Assembly: GCF_001279005.1 (NCBI RefSeq)
Contig: NZ_LGCN01000194.1
Location: forward strand, 39,573 to 103,572
Source of the DNA: Streptomyces caelestis
GTDB lineage: Bacteria > Actinomycetota > Actinomycetes > Streptomycetales > Streptomycetaceae
Reading direction: 5' to 3'
DNA: 64,000 bases
Below the pieces are notes generated by a model. The model was not told the DNA's origin and ran no database searches. It saw nothing but the letters and a program-made list of their open reading frames with translations. Each line of letters begins with the position of its first letter. Positions within the stretch are counted from its first letter, which is position 1. A program made the position numbers and the translations under genes. Positions 17,873-27,026 of the stretch are shown here, one piece after another.

Positions 17873-18762
17873 ACGGACCTCTCCGGTGCGGTGTAGAGGG
17901 GGAGTCGGGGGTCGACGGCCTGGTCCGGCCAGGTGTCGCGGACCCAGGCGTGGTCGGGGTGGTCGCAGATCAGCCAGGCGCGTTCGGCCTCGGGCCCCGC
18001 CATGACGTTGAGGTAGTACATGTGGTGGCCGGGCACGGCCATGGACGGGCCGTGCCAGCCGTCCGGGATGAGGACGACGTCGCCGTCGCGCACCTCGGCC
18101 AGCACGTCCGTCCCGCGGCCCGGACCGGACGGGGAGACCCGCTGGTAGCCGAGGCCGGGGGTGCCGTCGTGGCCGGCGAACTCGAAGTAGTAGATCTCCT
18201 CCAGCACGGACTCCTCGCCGGGCCGGTGCTCGTCGTGCTTGTGCGGCGGGAAGGACGACCAGTTGCCGCCCGGGGTGAGCACCTCGACCGCGATGAGCTT
18301 GTCGCACTCGAACACGCCTGCCGCGCCGAAGTTGTTGACCTGCCGTGAGCAGTTCCCGGTGCCGCGCAGCTCCACGGGCACGTCGGAGGCCGGTCCGTAA
18401 CGGGCGGGCAGTCGGCGGGTGCAGCGGGCGCCGGTGAGCGCGAACCGTCCGCCATCCGTCGAGGCGACGGTCGCGCGGGCGTCGCGCGGGACGTAGGCGA
18501 AGTCGGTGACGCCGTCGAACACACTGGCGCGGCCGGTGAGTTCGAAGGTGTCATGGCCGAAGTCGTCGTCGGCGGCGACCGTGCAGCCGCCGCTCAGCGG
18601 CAGCACGATCCACTCGCTGTCACCGGTGTCGAAGGTGTGCGAGCCACCGGGCGGCAGCTGAAGGACGCGCAGGCTGGAGTACCCCCAGCCGGCGGTCTTC
18701 GGGCTCACGTCGACGGCGTAGGGGCCGGCGGGGGCCTCGCCCGCGGGAAGGTGATGTGTCAT
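17869..18762 (-). CDS. iolB: 5-deoxy-glucuronate isomerase
   Basis: 297-residue bicupin isomerase converting 5-deoxy-glucuronate to 2-deoxy-5-keto-gluconate. Typical family blocks are visible: WGYSSLRVLQLPPGG, EWIVLPLSGGC, RQVNNFGAAGVFECDKLI, the metal-site stretch SFPPHKHDEH with the following Glu in LEEIYYFEF, and DVVLIPDGWHGPSMAVPGHHMYYLNVMAG. ATG at 18762. Coupled to iolD by an ATGA overlap and 28 bp downstream of the aldolase gene. Sequence appears fully conserved, in contrast to the kinase gene two positions upstream in the same operon. Confidence 0.95.
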   Translation of the reverse strand: MTHHLPAGEAPAGPYAVDVSPKTAGWGYSSLRVLQLPPGGSHTFDTGDSEWIVLPLSGGCTVAADDDFGHDTFELTGRASVFDGVTDFAYVPRDARATVASTDGGRFALTGARCTRRLPARYGPASDVPVELRGTGNCSRQVNNFGAAGVFECDKLIAVEVLTPGGNWSSFPPHKHDEHRPGEESVLEEIYYFEFAGHDGTPGLGYQRVSPSGPGRGTDVLAEVRDGDVVLIPDGWHGPSMAVPGHHMYYLNVMAGPEAERAWLICDHPDHAWVRDTWPDQAVDPRLPLYTAPERSV

Positions 18763-18790
18763 GCCGTGCCTCCGTCTTCGAACGGGTTCC

Positions 18791-19669
18791 TCACAACAGG
18801 CCGACGGCCGTGTCGACCGCCGTCTCCACACTGCCCTCGGCCGGGTAGAGCAGCGAGCGGCCGACGACCATCCCCATCACGGTGGGCAGCCGCAGCGCCT
18901 TGCCCCACCGTTCGTAGGCCGCCTCCTGGTCGCCGACCTCGCCGCCGAGCAGGACGACGGGCAGCGTGGAGGCCTCCAGCACCTCCGGCATGGCGTCGAC
19001 GTCGTCGGTGACCGGGAGCTTCAGCCAGGTGTAGGCGGAGGTGCCGCCCAGGCCGGAGGCGATGGCGATGGAGCGGGTGACCGCCTCGGCGGACAGGTCG
19101 TTGCGGACCCGGCCGTCCCCGTCCCGGCGCGAGATGAACGGCTCCACGAACACCGGCAGCCGGCGTTCGGCCATGGCGTCCACGGCGCGGGCGGCGGACT
19201 CCAGGGTGGCCAGCGAGCCCGGGTCGTCGTAGTCGATGCGGACCAGCAGTTTGCCCGCGTCGAAGCCCAGCCGGGCGATGTCCTGCGCGCGGTGGCCGGT
19301 GAAGCGGTCGTCCATCTCGAAGGAGGCGCCGGCCAGACCGCCCCGGTTCATCGAGCCCATGACGACCTTGTCCTCCAGCACCCCGAGGAGCAGCAGGTCC
19401 TCCAGGATGTCGGCGGTGGCCAGCACCCCGTCGACGCCCGGCCGGGACAGCGCGGTGCAGAGACGTTCCAGCAGGTCGGCGCGGTTCGCCATGGCCAGTC
19501 GGCGGTCGCCGATGCCGAGCGCGCCCCGGGCGGGATGGTCGGCGGCCACGATCATCAGCCGGCCGCTGTCGCCGATCAGCGGGCGCCGTGCCCGGCGGGC
19601 GGCGGCCTCGGCGACGGCCTCCGGGTTGCGGGCCCGGACCGTGGTGAGGTCGGGGATGCTGAGGTTCAA
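18791..19669 (-). CDS. Cgl0159-type (beta/alpha)8 aldolase, probable inositol-pathway aldolase
   Basis: 292-residue TIM-barrel protein of the deoxyribose-phosphate-aldolase-like group that sits in actinobacterial inositol clusters. Features: LMIVAADHPARGALG at the first strand, GVDGVLATADILEDLLLLG, KLLVRIDYDDP, LPVFVEPF, SAYTWLKLPVTDD (a Lys suited to Schiff-base chemistry) and STLPVVLLGGEVGDQ. The likely role is cleavage of 2-deoxy-5-keto-gluconate 6-phosphate to dihydroxyacetone phosphate and malonate semialdehyde (IolJ-like), inferred from context. Start is TTG at 19669 (LNLSIPDLT) with GGAG seven bases upstream; no better ATG/GTG lies near. 13 bp separate it from the iolC-like gene. It looks intact. 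Confidence 0.82.
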   Translation of the reverse strand: MNLSIPDLTTVRARNPEAVAEAAARRARRPLIGDSGRLMIVAADHPARGALGIGDRRLAMANRADLLERLCTALSRPGVDGVLATADILEDLLLLGVLEDKVVMGSMNRGGLAGASFEMDDRFTGHRAQDIARLGFDAGKLLVRIDYDDPGSLATLESAARAVDAMAERRLPVFVEPFISRRDGDGRVRNDLSAEAVTRSIAIASGLGGTSAYTWLKLPVTDDVDAMPEVLEASTLPVVLLGGEVGDQEAAYERWGKALRLPTVMGMVVGRSLLYPAEGSVETAVDTAVGLL

Positions 19670-19682
19670 GGAAGGGCTCCGT

Positions 19683-20675
19683 TCAGGACTGGCTCGGCAG
19701 GCCCGCCGCGTCCGGCGAGGCGGCCCGCGCGAGGAGGTCCGCGACCTCCGGCTCGGTCGGCGTGGCGGACGAACAGGCGGGGCGGGAGGCGACGACGGCT
19801 CCCGCGGCGTCGGCGTGGCGCATGGCCGGCTCCAGGTCCCGGCCGGAGAGCGGACCGTGGCGGGGCGAGCCGCCGAAGGCGTCGCCCGCGCCGAGGCCGT
19901 GGACCACCTCGACCGGTGCCGGGGGCGCCTCGGCCCGGGTGCCGTCGCGGTGCACGGCGAGCACGCCCTTCGGTCCCTGCGCGGCCACGGCCGGTTCCGC
20001 CCCGGCCGCCGGCGGTGCCTCGGCGCGGGCCCCGGGCCCGCGCCCCCCGGTGGCGGCCTCGCACGCGTCGAGGTCGCCGACGGCGACCGCGGCGTGCCGC
20101 AGCGCCTCGCGGTGGTACGGGCGGGCCTGGCCCGGGTCCCGCCGGAACACCGGGCGCCGGTCCGGGGCGAGGACGGTGGTGGTGCGGCGGCCGTGGGCCT
20201 CCGGCGCGGCGAGGGCGGCCGAGCGGCCGGGTTCCTCGCTCGTGCCGGTGCCGGTGGTCCAGGAGGTCCCGGCCGCGCGTACGGCGGTCGGGTCCGGCTC
20301 GTCGGCACGGATCTCCAGGTCGGGGGCCTTGGGGCGGCGGGAGGAGTACGGCGGGAAGTCGTGCTGCGGGAAGATCCCGCAGCACGTGAGCGGGGTGGGG
20401 CGCGCGGGGACCGGTGCGACCCGGCGGTCGTCCACGCCGAAATCCTTCGGCGCCCCGTGCGGAAAGGCGTCGAAAGGGTCCTCGCCGGTGCGGGTGACGA
20501 CCGCCGCGGAACGGCCCGTCCGGGCGGTGGCCCCCGCGACATTCGCGGCCGATCCGCCCGGGAATTTCCCGAACGTCTCCACGCGCGCCAACGGAACGCC
20601 GGTCTCCAGTGGATAAAGATCGACCCCGGTGCGACCCGTGGTGATCAGGTCGAAATACTGTGGTGGGACGGCCAT
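19683..20675 (-). CDS. iolC: IolC-like (5-dehydro-2-deoxygluconokinase) protein, heavily degenerate, possibly non-functional
   Basis: 330-residue PfkB/ribokinase-family frame. Position in the operon and blocks such as GVDLYPLETGVPLARVETFG, GGSAANVA, RRPKAPDLEI, VAVGDLDACEAATG, QGPKGVLAVHRDGT and GLGAGDAFGG (catalytic Asp265) identify IolC. Compared with my memory of the family it has lost many core residues to Pro, Arg, Ala, His or Ser: GKF-Leu-GG is GKFPGG, the FDLDWRPMFW block is LAPDRRPVFRRD, VNGLGAGDAFGGSLCHGLL is VHGLGAGDAFGGSPRHGPL, and ALL.AGVEL is APPAAGAEP. Nearly all such changes are explained by A/T to G/C substitutions. The frame has no stop and keeps its ribosome binding site (GAGGAGCG) and ATG, so translation is likely but folding is doubtful. 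Neighbouring genes are normal. Confidence 0.75.
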   Translation of the reverse strand: MAVPPQYFDLITTGRTGVDLYPLETGVPLARVETFGKFPGGSAANVAGATARTGRSAAVVTRTGEDPFDAFPHGAPKDFGVDDRRVAPVPARPTPLTCCGIFPQHDFPPYSSRRPKAPDLEIRADEPDPTAVRAAGTSWTTGTGTSEEPGRSAALAAPEAHGRRTTTVLAPDRRPVFRRDPGQARPYHREALRHAAVAVGDLDACEAATGGRGPGARAEAPPAAGAEPAVAAQGPKGVLAVHRDGTRAEAPPAPVEVVHGLGAGDAFGGSPRHGPLSGRDLEPAMRHADAAGAVVASRPACSSATPTEPEVADLLARAASPDAAGLPSQS

Positions 20676-20765
20676 TGAGCGACGCTCCTCGAACTGCTGG
20701 GGATGCGGGTCCAGGGGCGCCCTGCCACGGTGGGGGCGTGGATTCCAGGGACCTGCCGCCTCACA

Positions 20766-20795
20766 GGTGTAGGTCTCGGAGGGCGGCGATGTCAA
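20766..20795 (-). promoter_or_regulatory. Promoter for the iolC-aldolase-iolB-iolD-gntR operon
   Basis: On the minus strand TTGACA (bases 20795-20790) is followed after 18 nt by TACACC (20771-20766), about 90 bases upstream of the iolC-like ATG. It lies in the divergent iol intergenic region, which is markedly AT-rich for this genome. Confidence 0.55.
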
Positions 20796-20800
20796 TAGTT

Positions 20801-20810
20801 TGTACTTACA
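20801..20810. promoter_or_regulatory. Candidate GntR operator TGTACTTACA
   Basis: A TGTA-CT-TACA inverted repeat located directly upstream of the minus-strand -35 box, between the two divergent iol promoters. Size and symmetry suit a GntR dimer; the obvious candidate ligand-responsive protein is the UTRA regulator at the end of the minus operon. Binding is inferred. Confidence 0.45.
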
Positions 20811-20847
20811 TTCGGACTAGTTAGTGAAATGATGTCTTAACAAAGTA

Positions 20848-20876
20848 TTGACAGCGGACGGTTCTGGGGATTGGAT
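20848..20876 (+). promoter_or_regulatory. Promoter for the inositol importer/iolE/iolG operon
   Basis: TTGACA at 20848-20853 and TTGGAT at 20871-20876 with a 17-nt spacer, about 108 bases upstream of the substrate-binding protein start. Together with the opposite-strand promoter this forms a symmetric divergent control region. Confidence 0.55.
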
Positions 20877-20984
20877 CGCGTCCCAGCATGACCGCCGTGT
20901 TCCATGGCACACCCCGGACTTCCGAGGCACCGGATCCTCGGACTCCCGCCCTTTCCCCGCGTAGCACAGTGAGGTGCAGGACAG

Positions 20985-22004
20985 ATGGACCGCTCTTCGC
21001 ACACCCGCTCCCGCAGAATCGCGCCGTTCGTCGCGGTCGCGGCGGCAGCCGCCCTGACCCTCGCCGGCTGCTCCAGCGGTTCCGGCGGCAAGGAGTCCGA
21101 GGAGGGCGGAGCGGACGCCTCCGCGGGCAAGGCGAACACCCCCCGCATGAAGGTCGCCCTGGTCACCCATCAGGCGCCCGGCGACACCTTCTGGGACATC
21201 GTGCGCAAGGGCGCCGAGGCCGCCGCGGCCAAGGACAACATCGACCTCGTCTACTCCTCCGACCCGAACGCCGGCAACCAGGCCACCCTGGTGCAGAACG
21301 CGATCGACCAGAAGGTCGACGGCATCGCGCTCACCCTCGCCAAGCCGGACGCGCTCAAGGAGGCCATAGCCAAGGCGAACGCGGCCGGCATCCCCGTCGT
21401 CGGCCTCAACTCCGGGCTGAGCGACTGGAAGGACCTCGACCTGCTGGAGTTCTTCGGCCAGGACGAGTCCGTGGCGGGCGAGGCGTTCGGCAAGAAGCTG
21501 AACGAGGTCGGCGCGAAGAACGCCGTCTGCGTCGTCCACGAGCAGGGCAACGTCGGCCTGACCCAGCGGTGCGACGGGGTGAAGGAGACCTTCGAGGGCG
21601 AGACCCAGATCCTCAACGTCAACGGCACCGACATGCCGTCGGTGAAGTCGACGATCACCGCGAAGCTGAAGCAGGACTCCTCCATCGACTACGTCGTCAC
21701 CCTCGGCGCGCCCTTCGCGCCGACCGCGGTGCAGTCGGTGGGCGACGCGGGCAGCAAGGCGAAGGTCGCCACCTTCGACCTCAACAAGGAGCTGACCAAG
21801 GCGATCGAGGCCGGCGACATCCAGTTCGCCGTGGACCAGCAGCCCTACCTGCAGGGCTACCTCGCCGTCGACGGCCTGTGGCTCTACAAGAACAACGGCA
21901 ACTACAGCGGCGGCGGTGAGCAGCCGGTGCTGACCGGCCCGGCGTTCGTCGACGAGTCCAACGTCGACGCGGTCTCCGAGTACGCCGCGAAGGGCACTCG
22001 GTGA
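20985..22004 (+). CDS. Sugar/inositol ABC transporter substrate-binding lipoprotein
   Basis: 339 residues. Signal sequence with basic n-region (MDRSSHTRSRR), hydrophobic core and lipobox LAGC, so the mature protein starts at a lipidated Cys near residue 29. The rest is a type-1 periplasmic binding fold of the ribose/inositol group: KVALVTHQAPGDTFWDIVRKG, SSDPNAGNQATLVQNAID, VDGIALTLAKPDAL, GIPVVGLNSG, EFFGQDESVAGEAFG and IQFAVDQQPYLQGYLAVDGLW. Gene context (iolE, iolG and the opposite iol operon) makes myo-inositol the likely ligand. First gene of the plus operon; the stop overlaps the permease ATG by one base. Confidence 0.9.
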   Translation: MDRSSHTRSRRIAPFVAVAAAAALTLAGCSSGSGGKESEEGGADASAGKANTPRMKVALVTHQAPGDTFWDIVRKGAEAAAAKDNIDLVYSSDPNAGNQATLVQNAIDQKVDGIALTLAKPDALKEAIAKANAAGIPVVGLNSGLSDWKDLDLLEFFGQDESVAGEAFGKKLNEVGAKNAVCVVHEQGNVGLTQRCDGVKETFEGETQILNVNGTDMPSVKSTITAKLKQDSSIDYVVTLGAPFAPTAVQSVGDAGSKAKVATFDLNKELTKAIEAGDIQFAVDQQPYLQGYLAVDGLWLYKNNGNYSGGGEQPVLTGPAFVDESNVDAVSEYAAKGTR

Positions 22005-23080
22005 TGAGCATGGCCCGACAGGCTGAGCCGGCGGTGACCCCACCGCCGGCCCCCGGCCCGAAACAGGGCGACGGCCGCACCGTGCGGCGCCCGCCGGCGC
22101 TGCGTCTGCTCGCCCGGCCCGAGGTCGGCGTGTTCCTCGGCGCCGTGGCCGTCGTGGTGTTCTTCCTGTTCGCCGCGCCGCCGGTGCGGGACGGCAGTGC
22201 CATGGCGAACATCCTGTACCAGTCGTCGGTCATCGGGATCATGGCGCTGCCCGTGGCCCTGCTGATGATCGGCGGCGAGTTCGACCTCTCGGCCGGTGTC
22301 GCCGTCGTCACCTCGGCGCTGACCGCGAGCATGCTCAGCTACCAGCTCACCCTGAACGTGTGGATGGGCGTGATCGTCGCCCTGGCGGTCTCCCTGGGGA
22401 TCGGCGCGTTCAACGGCTGGATGCTGGTCAGGACCGGGCTGCCCAGCTTCCTGGTCACCCTCGGCACCTTCCTGATCCTGCAGGGCGTGAACCTGGCGGT
22501 GACCAAGCTGGTCACCGGCAACGTCGCCACCGACAGCATCAGCGACATGGACGGCTTCGACCAGGCCAAGGCGCTCTTCGCCTCCGGCTTCGACGTCGCC
22601 GGCGTCCAGGTGAAGATCACCGTGGTGTGGTGGCTCGTCTTCGCCGCCCTCGCCACCTGGGTGCTGCTGCGCACCAAGTACGGCAACTGGATCTTCGCCG
22701 TCGGCGGCAGCAAGGACAGCGCCCGCGCGGTCGGCGTCCCCGTCACCTTCACCAAGATCTCCCTGTTCATGCTGGTCGGCTTCGGCGCCTGGTTCGTCGG
22801 CATGCACAACCTGTTCTCCTTCAACACCGTGCAGTCCGGCGAGGGCGTGGGCCAGGAGCTCATCTACATCGCCGCGGCGGTCATCGGCGGCTGTCTGCTG
22901 ACCGGCGGGTACGGCTCCGCGATCGGCCCGGTCTTCGGCGCCTTCATGTTCGGCATGGTGCAGCAGGGCATCGTCTACGCCGGCTGGAACCCCGACTGGT
23001 TCAAGGCCTTCCTCGGCGTGATGCTGCTCGGCGCCGTCCTCATCAATCTGTGGGTCCAGCGCACGGCGACCCGGAGGTGA
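22004..23080 (+). CDS. Sugar/inositol ABC transporter permease
   Basis: 358-residue BPD_transp_2-family integral membrane protein with about nine hydrophobic helices. Markers: [22 protein letters not shown] (the conserved EFDLSxG of ribose/inositol permeases), [33 protein letters not shown], and [13 protein letters not shown] (coupling-loop region that contacts the ATPase). The C-terminal end carries helices and [11 protein letters not shown] at 22004 is used; an in-frame GTG at 22001 would add one residue. Forms the channel for the upstream lipoprotein and the downstream ATPase. Confidence 0.9.
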   Translation: MSMARQAEPAVTPPPAPGPKQGDGRTVRRPPALRLLARPEVGVFLGAVAVVVFFLFAAPPVRDGSAMANILYQSSVIGIMALPVALLMIGGEFDLSAGVAVVTSALTASMLSYQLTLNVWMGVIVALAVSLGIGAFNGWMLVRTGLPSFLVTLGTFLILQGVNLAVTKLVTGNVATDSISDMDGFDQAKALFASGFDVAGVQVKITVVWWLVFAALATWVLLRTKYGNWIFAVGGSKDSARAVGVPVTFTKISLFMLVGFGAWFVGMHNLFSFNTVQSGEGVGQELIYIAAAVIGGCLLTGGYGSAIGPVFGAFMFGMVQQGIVYAGWNPDWFKAFLGVMLLGAVLINLWVQRTATRR

Positions 23081-23085
23081 CCGCA

Positions 23086-23997
23086 ATGACCGACAAGACC
23101 ACCGGCGCCCACGGCTCCGTCCGCGAGGACACCGCGCCCGACGGCGACCGCCCCCTGATCGAGCTCCGCTCCGCCGGCAAGTCCTACGGCAACATCCGCG
23201 CCCTGCACGGCGTCGACCTCACCGTCCACCCCTCCAAGGTGACCTGCGTCCTCGGCGACAACGGCGCCGGCAAGTCCACCCTGATCAAGATCATCTCCGG
23301 GCTGCACCAGCACACCGAGGGCGAGTTCCTCGTCGACGGCGAGCCCGTGCGGTTCTCCACCCCGCGCGAGGCCCTCGACAAGGGCATCGCCACCGTCTAC
23401 CAGGACCTCGCGGTCGTCCCCCTGATGCCGGTGTGGCGGAACTTCTTCCTCGGCTCCGAGATGACCAAGGGGCCCTGGCCCGTCCGCCGCCTCGACATCG
23501 ACCGGATGAAGCGGACCGCGGACGAGGAACTGCGCAACATGGGCATCGTCCTGGACGACCTGGAACAGCCCATCGGCACGCTCTCCGGCGGCCAGCGCCA
23601 GTGCGTCGCCATCGCCCGCGCCGTCTACTTCGGCGCGCGGGTGCTGATCCTGGACGAGCCGACCGCCGCCCTCGGCGTCAAGCAGTCCGGCGTGGTCCTG
23701 AAGTACATCGCGATGGCCCGCGACCGCGGCCTGGGCGTCATCTTCATCACCCACAACCCGCACCACGCCTACATGGTCGGCGACCACTTCAGCGTGCTGC
23801 GCCTGGGCACCATGGAACTCAGCGCCGACCGCGGCGAGGTCGGCCTCGAGGAGCTGACCAACCACATGGCCGGGGGCGCCGAACTGGCCGCCCTCAAGCA
23901 CGAGCTGGCGCAGGTCGGCGGCGTCGACACCGAGGAACTCCCCGAGGAGGGCGACCTCCAGGCCCCCGTGGCCGCAACTCCGGAAGGAAAGTCCTGA
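23086..23997 (+). CDS. Sugar/inositol ABC transporter ATP-binding protein (single NBD)
   Basis: 303 residues with one nucleotide-binding domain: Walker [11 protein letters not shown]-loop in [20 protein letters not shown], signature [18 protein letters not shown], Walker [13 protein letters not shown], and H-loop [10 protein letters not shown]. The ribose/inositol family often has two fused NBDs (~500 residues); this FrcA-like single-domain form must dimerise. A C-terminal acidic tail ([12 protein letters not shown]) has no known function. Start ATG at 23086 is five bases after the permease stop, with GGAGG upstream. Supplies energy for the inositol importer. Confidence 0.9.
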   Translation: MTDKTTGAHGSVREDTAPDGDRPLIELRSAGKSYGNIRALHGVDLTVHPSKVTCVLGDNGAGKSTLIKIISGLHQHTEGEFLVDGEPVRFSTPREALDKGIATVYQDLAVVPLMPVWRNFFLGSEMTKGPWPVRRLDIDRMKRTADEELRNMGIVLDDLEQPIGTLSGGQRQCVAIARAVYFGARVLILDEPTAALGVKQSGVVLKYIAMARDRGLGVIFITHNPHHAYMVGDHFSVLRLGTMELSADRGEVGLEELTNHMAGGAELAALKHELAQVGGVDTEELPEEGDLQAPVAATPEGKS

Positions 23998-23998
23998 C

Positions 23999-24901
23999 AT
24001 GGCAGTCGCGCTCGACCGCATCCGGGTCGGTTCCGCCCCCGACTCCTGGGGCGTCTGGTTCCCCGACGACCCGCAGCAGGTGCCCTGGCAGCGCTTCCTC
24101 GACGAGGTCGCCGAGGCCGGCTACTCCTGGATCGAACTCGGCCCCTACGGCTACCTCCCCACCGACCCGGCGCGCCTTCGCGACGAGGTGAAGAAGCGCG
24201 ACCTCAAGGTCTCCGCCGGCACCATCTTCTGCGGGCTGCACCGCGGCCCGTCCGCATGGGACGCCACCTGGGAGCAGGTCGGCCGGGTCGCCGCGCTCAC
24301 CCGGGACATGGGCGCCAAGCACCTCGTCGTCATCCCGTCCTTCTGGCGCGACGACAAGACCGCCGAGATCCTCGAAGCCCCGGAGCTCACCACCGAGCAG
24401 TGGGGCCACCTCACCAAGGGCATGGAACGCCTCGGCCGGGAGGTGAAGGACGCGTACGGCCTGGACATCGTCGTCCACCCGCACGCCGACACCCACATCG
24501 ACACCGAGGAGCACGTCGAGCGCTTCCTCGACTCGACCGACTCCGGCCTGGTCAACCTCTGCCTGGACACCGGCCACTACGCCTACTGCGGCGGCGACAG
24601 CGTCAAGCTGATCGAGACCTACGGCGAACGCATCGGCTACCTCCACCTCAAGCAGGTCGACCCGGAGATCCTCGCCGACGTCGTCGAGAACGGGGTCCCG
24701 TTCGGGCCGGCCGTGCAGCGCGGGGTGATGTGCGAACCGCCCGCCGGCGTCCCCGACCTGGGCCCGGTGCTCACGGCCGCGCAGGAACTGGGCGTGGACC
24801 TGTTCGCCATCGTCGAGCAGGACATGTACCCCTGCGAGCCGGACAAGCCGCTGCCGATCGCCGTCCGCACCCGCAGGTTCCTCCGCTCCTGCGGCGCCTG
24901 A
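23999..24901 (+). CDS. iolE: Myo-inosose-2 dehydratase family sugar isomerase/epimerase
   Basis: 300-residue AP-endonuclease-2-like TIM barrel. The N-terminal motif [20 protein letters not shown] is characteristic of IolE. Further blocks are [86 protein letters not shown] and FAIVEQDMY; these supply the metal ligands (Glu, Asp, His, Glu). It dehydrates 2-keto-myo-inositol to the diketone used by IolD. ATG is one base after the ATPase stop with GGAAAG upstream, so it is translationally tied to the transporter. Confidence 0.92.
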   Translation: MAVALDRIRVGSAPDSWGVWFPDDPQQVPWQRFLDEVAEAGYSWIELGPYGYLPTDPARLRDEVKKRDLKVSAGTIFCGLHRGPSAWDATWEQVGRVAALTRDMGAKHLVVIPSFWRDDKTAEILEAPELTTEQWGHLTKGMERLGREVKDAYGLDIVVHPHADTHIDTEEHVERFLDSTDSGLVNLCLDTGHYAYCGGDSVKLIETYGERIGYLHLKQVDPEILADVVENGVPFGPAVQRGVMCEPPAGVPDLGPVLTAAQELGVDLFAIVEQDMYPCEPDKPLPIAVRTRRFLRSCGA

Positions 24902-24923
24902 CCACCCGGAGGGGAGGCGAGAG

Positions 24924-25943
24924 ATGAACCGGCGCGAACCGCTCGGCATCGCCGTCATCGGCGCCGGCCGCATGGGCGCGGACCACGTACGCCGTATCGA
25001 CCGGGTCGTCAGCGGCGCGCGGGTCACCGCCGTCGTGGACATCGACGCCGAACGGGCCCGGGCCGTCGCCGCGGGCGTCGACGGCTGCACCGCCCACACC
25101 GACCCGGCCGCCGCGATGGCGGCGGCCGACGTCGACGCCGTACTCGTCGCCTCCCCGGGACCGGCCCACGAGGCCGCCCTGCTCGCCGCGTTCGAGCACG
25201 ACCTGCCCGTCCTGTGCGAGAAGCCGCTCACCCCCGACGCGGCCTCCGCGCTGCGCGTCATGGAAGCCGAACAGGCCCTCGGCCACCGCAGGGTCCAGGT
25301 CGGCTTCATGCGCCGCTACGACGCCGAGTACGCGGAGTTGAAGGCCCTGCTGGAGACCGGCCGGCTGGGCCGCCCGCTGATGCTGCACAACCGCCACCGC
25401 AACGTGGCCGGCCCGTCCTTCTTCACCAGTGCGATGCTCATCAGCGACTCCGTCGCCCACGAGGTCGACGCCACCCGCTGGCTCCTCGGCCACGAGATCA
25501 CCGCCGTGACGGTGCTGTGCCCCACCCCCTCCTCCGGCGCCCCCGACGGACTGCGGGACCCGCAGTTCGTCGTCCTGGAGACCGACGGCGGCGCGCTCTC
25601 CGACGTGGAGATCTTCGTCAACTGCGGCTTCGGCTACCAGGTGCGGGCCGAGGTGGTCTGCGAACGCGGCACCGCCCGCATCGGCGAAGGCCACGCCCTG
25701 GTCACCGACGAGGCCGGCCACTGGGGCGGCGCCATCGCCCAGGACTGGACCGACCGCTTCGCCCAGGCCTACGACGACGAGATCCGGACCTGGGTCGACG
25801 CCACCCGCCGCGGTGAGGTCACCGGCCCCAGCACCTGGGACGGCTACGCCGCGGCGGCCGTCTGCGAGGCGGGGGTACGGGCGCTGGAGGAGGGCGGCCG
25901 GGTGGAGGTCGACCTCGTGGAGAAACCGGCGCTGTACCGCTGA
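24924..25943 (+). CDS. iolG: Gfo/Idh/MocA oxidoreductase, inositol 2-dehydrogenase
   Basis: 339 residues. Rossmann domain with [17 protein letters not shown] (GxGxxG) and the family EKP motif ([11 protein letters not shown]). The substrate domain has [28 protein letters not shown] (catalytic Asp/His helix) and [21 protein letters not shown]. It catalyses the first oxidation, myo-inositol to 2-keto-myo-inositol with NAD+. Last gene of the plus operon, followed nine bases later by a strong hairpin. Confidence 0.9.
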   Translation: MNRREPLGIAVIGAGRMGADHVRRIDRVVSGARVTAVVDIDAERARAVAAGVDGCTAHTDPAAAMAAADVDAVLVASPGPAHEAALLAAFEHDLPVLCEKPLTPDAASALRVMEAEQALGHRRVQVGFMRRYDAEYAELKALLETGRLGRPLMLHNRHRNVAGPSFFTSAMLISDSVAHEVDATRWLLGHEITAVTVLCPTPSSGAPDGLRDPQFVVLETDGGALSDVEIFVNCGFGYQVRAEVVCERGTARIGEGHALVTDEAGHWGGAIAQDWTDRFAQAYDDEIRTWVDATRRGEVTGPSTWDGYAAAAVCEAGVRALEEGGRVEVDLVEKPALYR

Positions 25944-25951
25944 CGCCGCGC

Positions 25952-25983
25952 GATACGGCCGCTCCTCGGGGGGCGGCCGTATC
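25952..25983. terminator. Bidirectional hairpin between iolG and convergent Gfo/Idh gene
   Basis: Perfect 11-bp arms GATACGGCCGC / GCGGCCGTATC with a 10-nt loop, placed in the 60-bp gap between two convergent stop codons. Confidence 0.75.
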
Positions 25984-26003
25984 CGTGCGTGCCCTGGGGC
26001 GCC

Positions 26004-27026
26004 TCAGCCACCGAGCGCCGTACGGGGCCGCGGGCCGAGCCCGGCGGCCTCGTAGCACGCGTCGATCAGCCGCATCGTCGCCACCGCGTCGTCCGCGTCC
26101 AGCGGGAGCGCCACGCCCTCGCGCACCCGGGCGGCGAACGCCTCCAGTTGGTACGTGTACGACGACCGGGTGCCGAGGTGTTCCGTGCGTTCGCCGTCCG
26201 GAGTGCGGACGACGATGCGGTCGTCCCGCTGCGGGAGCACGAAGTTCGGGGCCGTCGCCTCGCCCCGGCTGCCGACGACCCGCATGCTCATCTCCAGCCG
26301 GTCGTACGCCATGTGGCAGCGGACGCCGCCCGTCGCGCCGGACGGGAACTCCAGGCCGGCGTCCAGCCACTCGTCCACGCCCGGCGCCCCCTCCCGCTCA
26401 CCGGCCCGCGCGGACAGCAGGCGCGGGGCGCCGCCCGCCCAGGGGGCGAGCATGCGCAGCGCGTGCACGCCGTAGCAGCCGAGGTCCATCAGGGCCCCGC
26501 CGGCCAGGGACAGCGACCAGCGCGGGTCGGCCGCCTCGGGGGCGGGGGTCGCCACCATGGCCTCCACACGGCGGAGTTCGCCCAGCTCACCGGAGGCCAG
26601 CAGTTCGTGCAGCCGCCGGGTGACCGGATGGAACAGATAGTGGAAGGCCTCCATGAAGACCGTGCCGGACCTCGCCGCCGCCTCCCGCACCTCCTCCGCC
26701 TCCGTCGCGTTGCTCGCCGACGGCTTCTCGCTCAGGACGTGCTTGCCGGCCGCCGGCGCCGCCAGGTTCCACGGGCCGTGCAGACCGTTGGCGAGCGGGT
26801 TGTAGACCACGTCGACCTCGGGGTCGGCCAGCAGTTCGGCGTACGAGCCGAGGGTCCGCTCCACGCCGTGGGCCGAGGCGAACGCCTCCGCGCGGGAGCG
26901 GTCGCGGGCGGCCACCGCGACCAGGCGGTGGCCGCCCGCCCGGGCCGGGGCGACGAGGGAGCGCTCGGTGATCCGCGCGGCTCCCAGGATTCCGATGCGC
27001 AGGGGTTCCCGGCCGGACTCGCTCAT
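26004..27026 (-). CDS. Gfo/Idh/MocA family oxidoreductase (dehydrogenase 1 of the PhyH/SDR cluster)
   Basis: 340 residues. NAD(P)-binding N-terminus LRIGILGAARITERSL, EKPSASNATEAEEV (EKP motif) and the substrate-domain segment LAGGALMDLGCYGVHALRML. This subgroup (ARITERSLVAPA, FMEAFHYLFHP, DLGCYGVHALR) resembles xylose/trans-dihydrodiol dehydrogenases. The ATG at 27026 overlaps the upstream gene's stop by 4 nt. Substrate unknown: probably a cyclitol or sugar, given the other redox genes in the operon and the nearby inositol genes. Confidence 0.85.
   Translation of the reverse strand: MSESGREPLRIGILGAARITERSLVAPARAGGHRLVAVAARDRSRAEAFASAHGVERTLGSYAELLADPEVDVVYNPLANGLHGPWNLAAPAAGKHVLSEKPSASNATEAEEVREAAARSGTVFMEAFHYLFHPVTRRLHELLASGELGELRRVEAMVATPAPEAADPRWSLSLAGGALMDLGCYGVHALRMLAPWAGGAPRLLSARAGEREGAPGVDEWLDAGLEFPSGATGGVRCHMAYDRLEMSMRVVGSRGEATAPNFVLPQRDDRIVVRTPDGERTEHLGTRSSYTYQLEAFAARVREGVALPLDADDAVATMRLIDACYEAAGLGPRPRTALGG

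Noticed and set aside
20985-23997. Importer taken as a ribose system
   Set aside because: The fold fits ribose or inositol, but continuous linkage to iolE and iolG makes inositol much more likely.
15183-25943. A complete inositol pathway
   Set aside because: No methylmalonate-semialdehyde dehydrogenase (iolA/mmsA) was found here, and the kinase is doubtful, so the pathway must be completed elsewhere or not at all.
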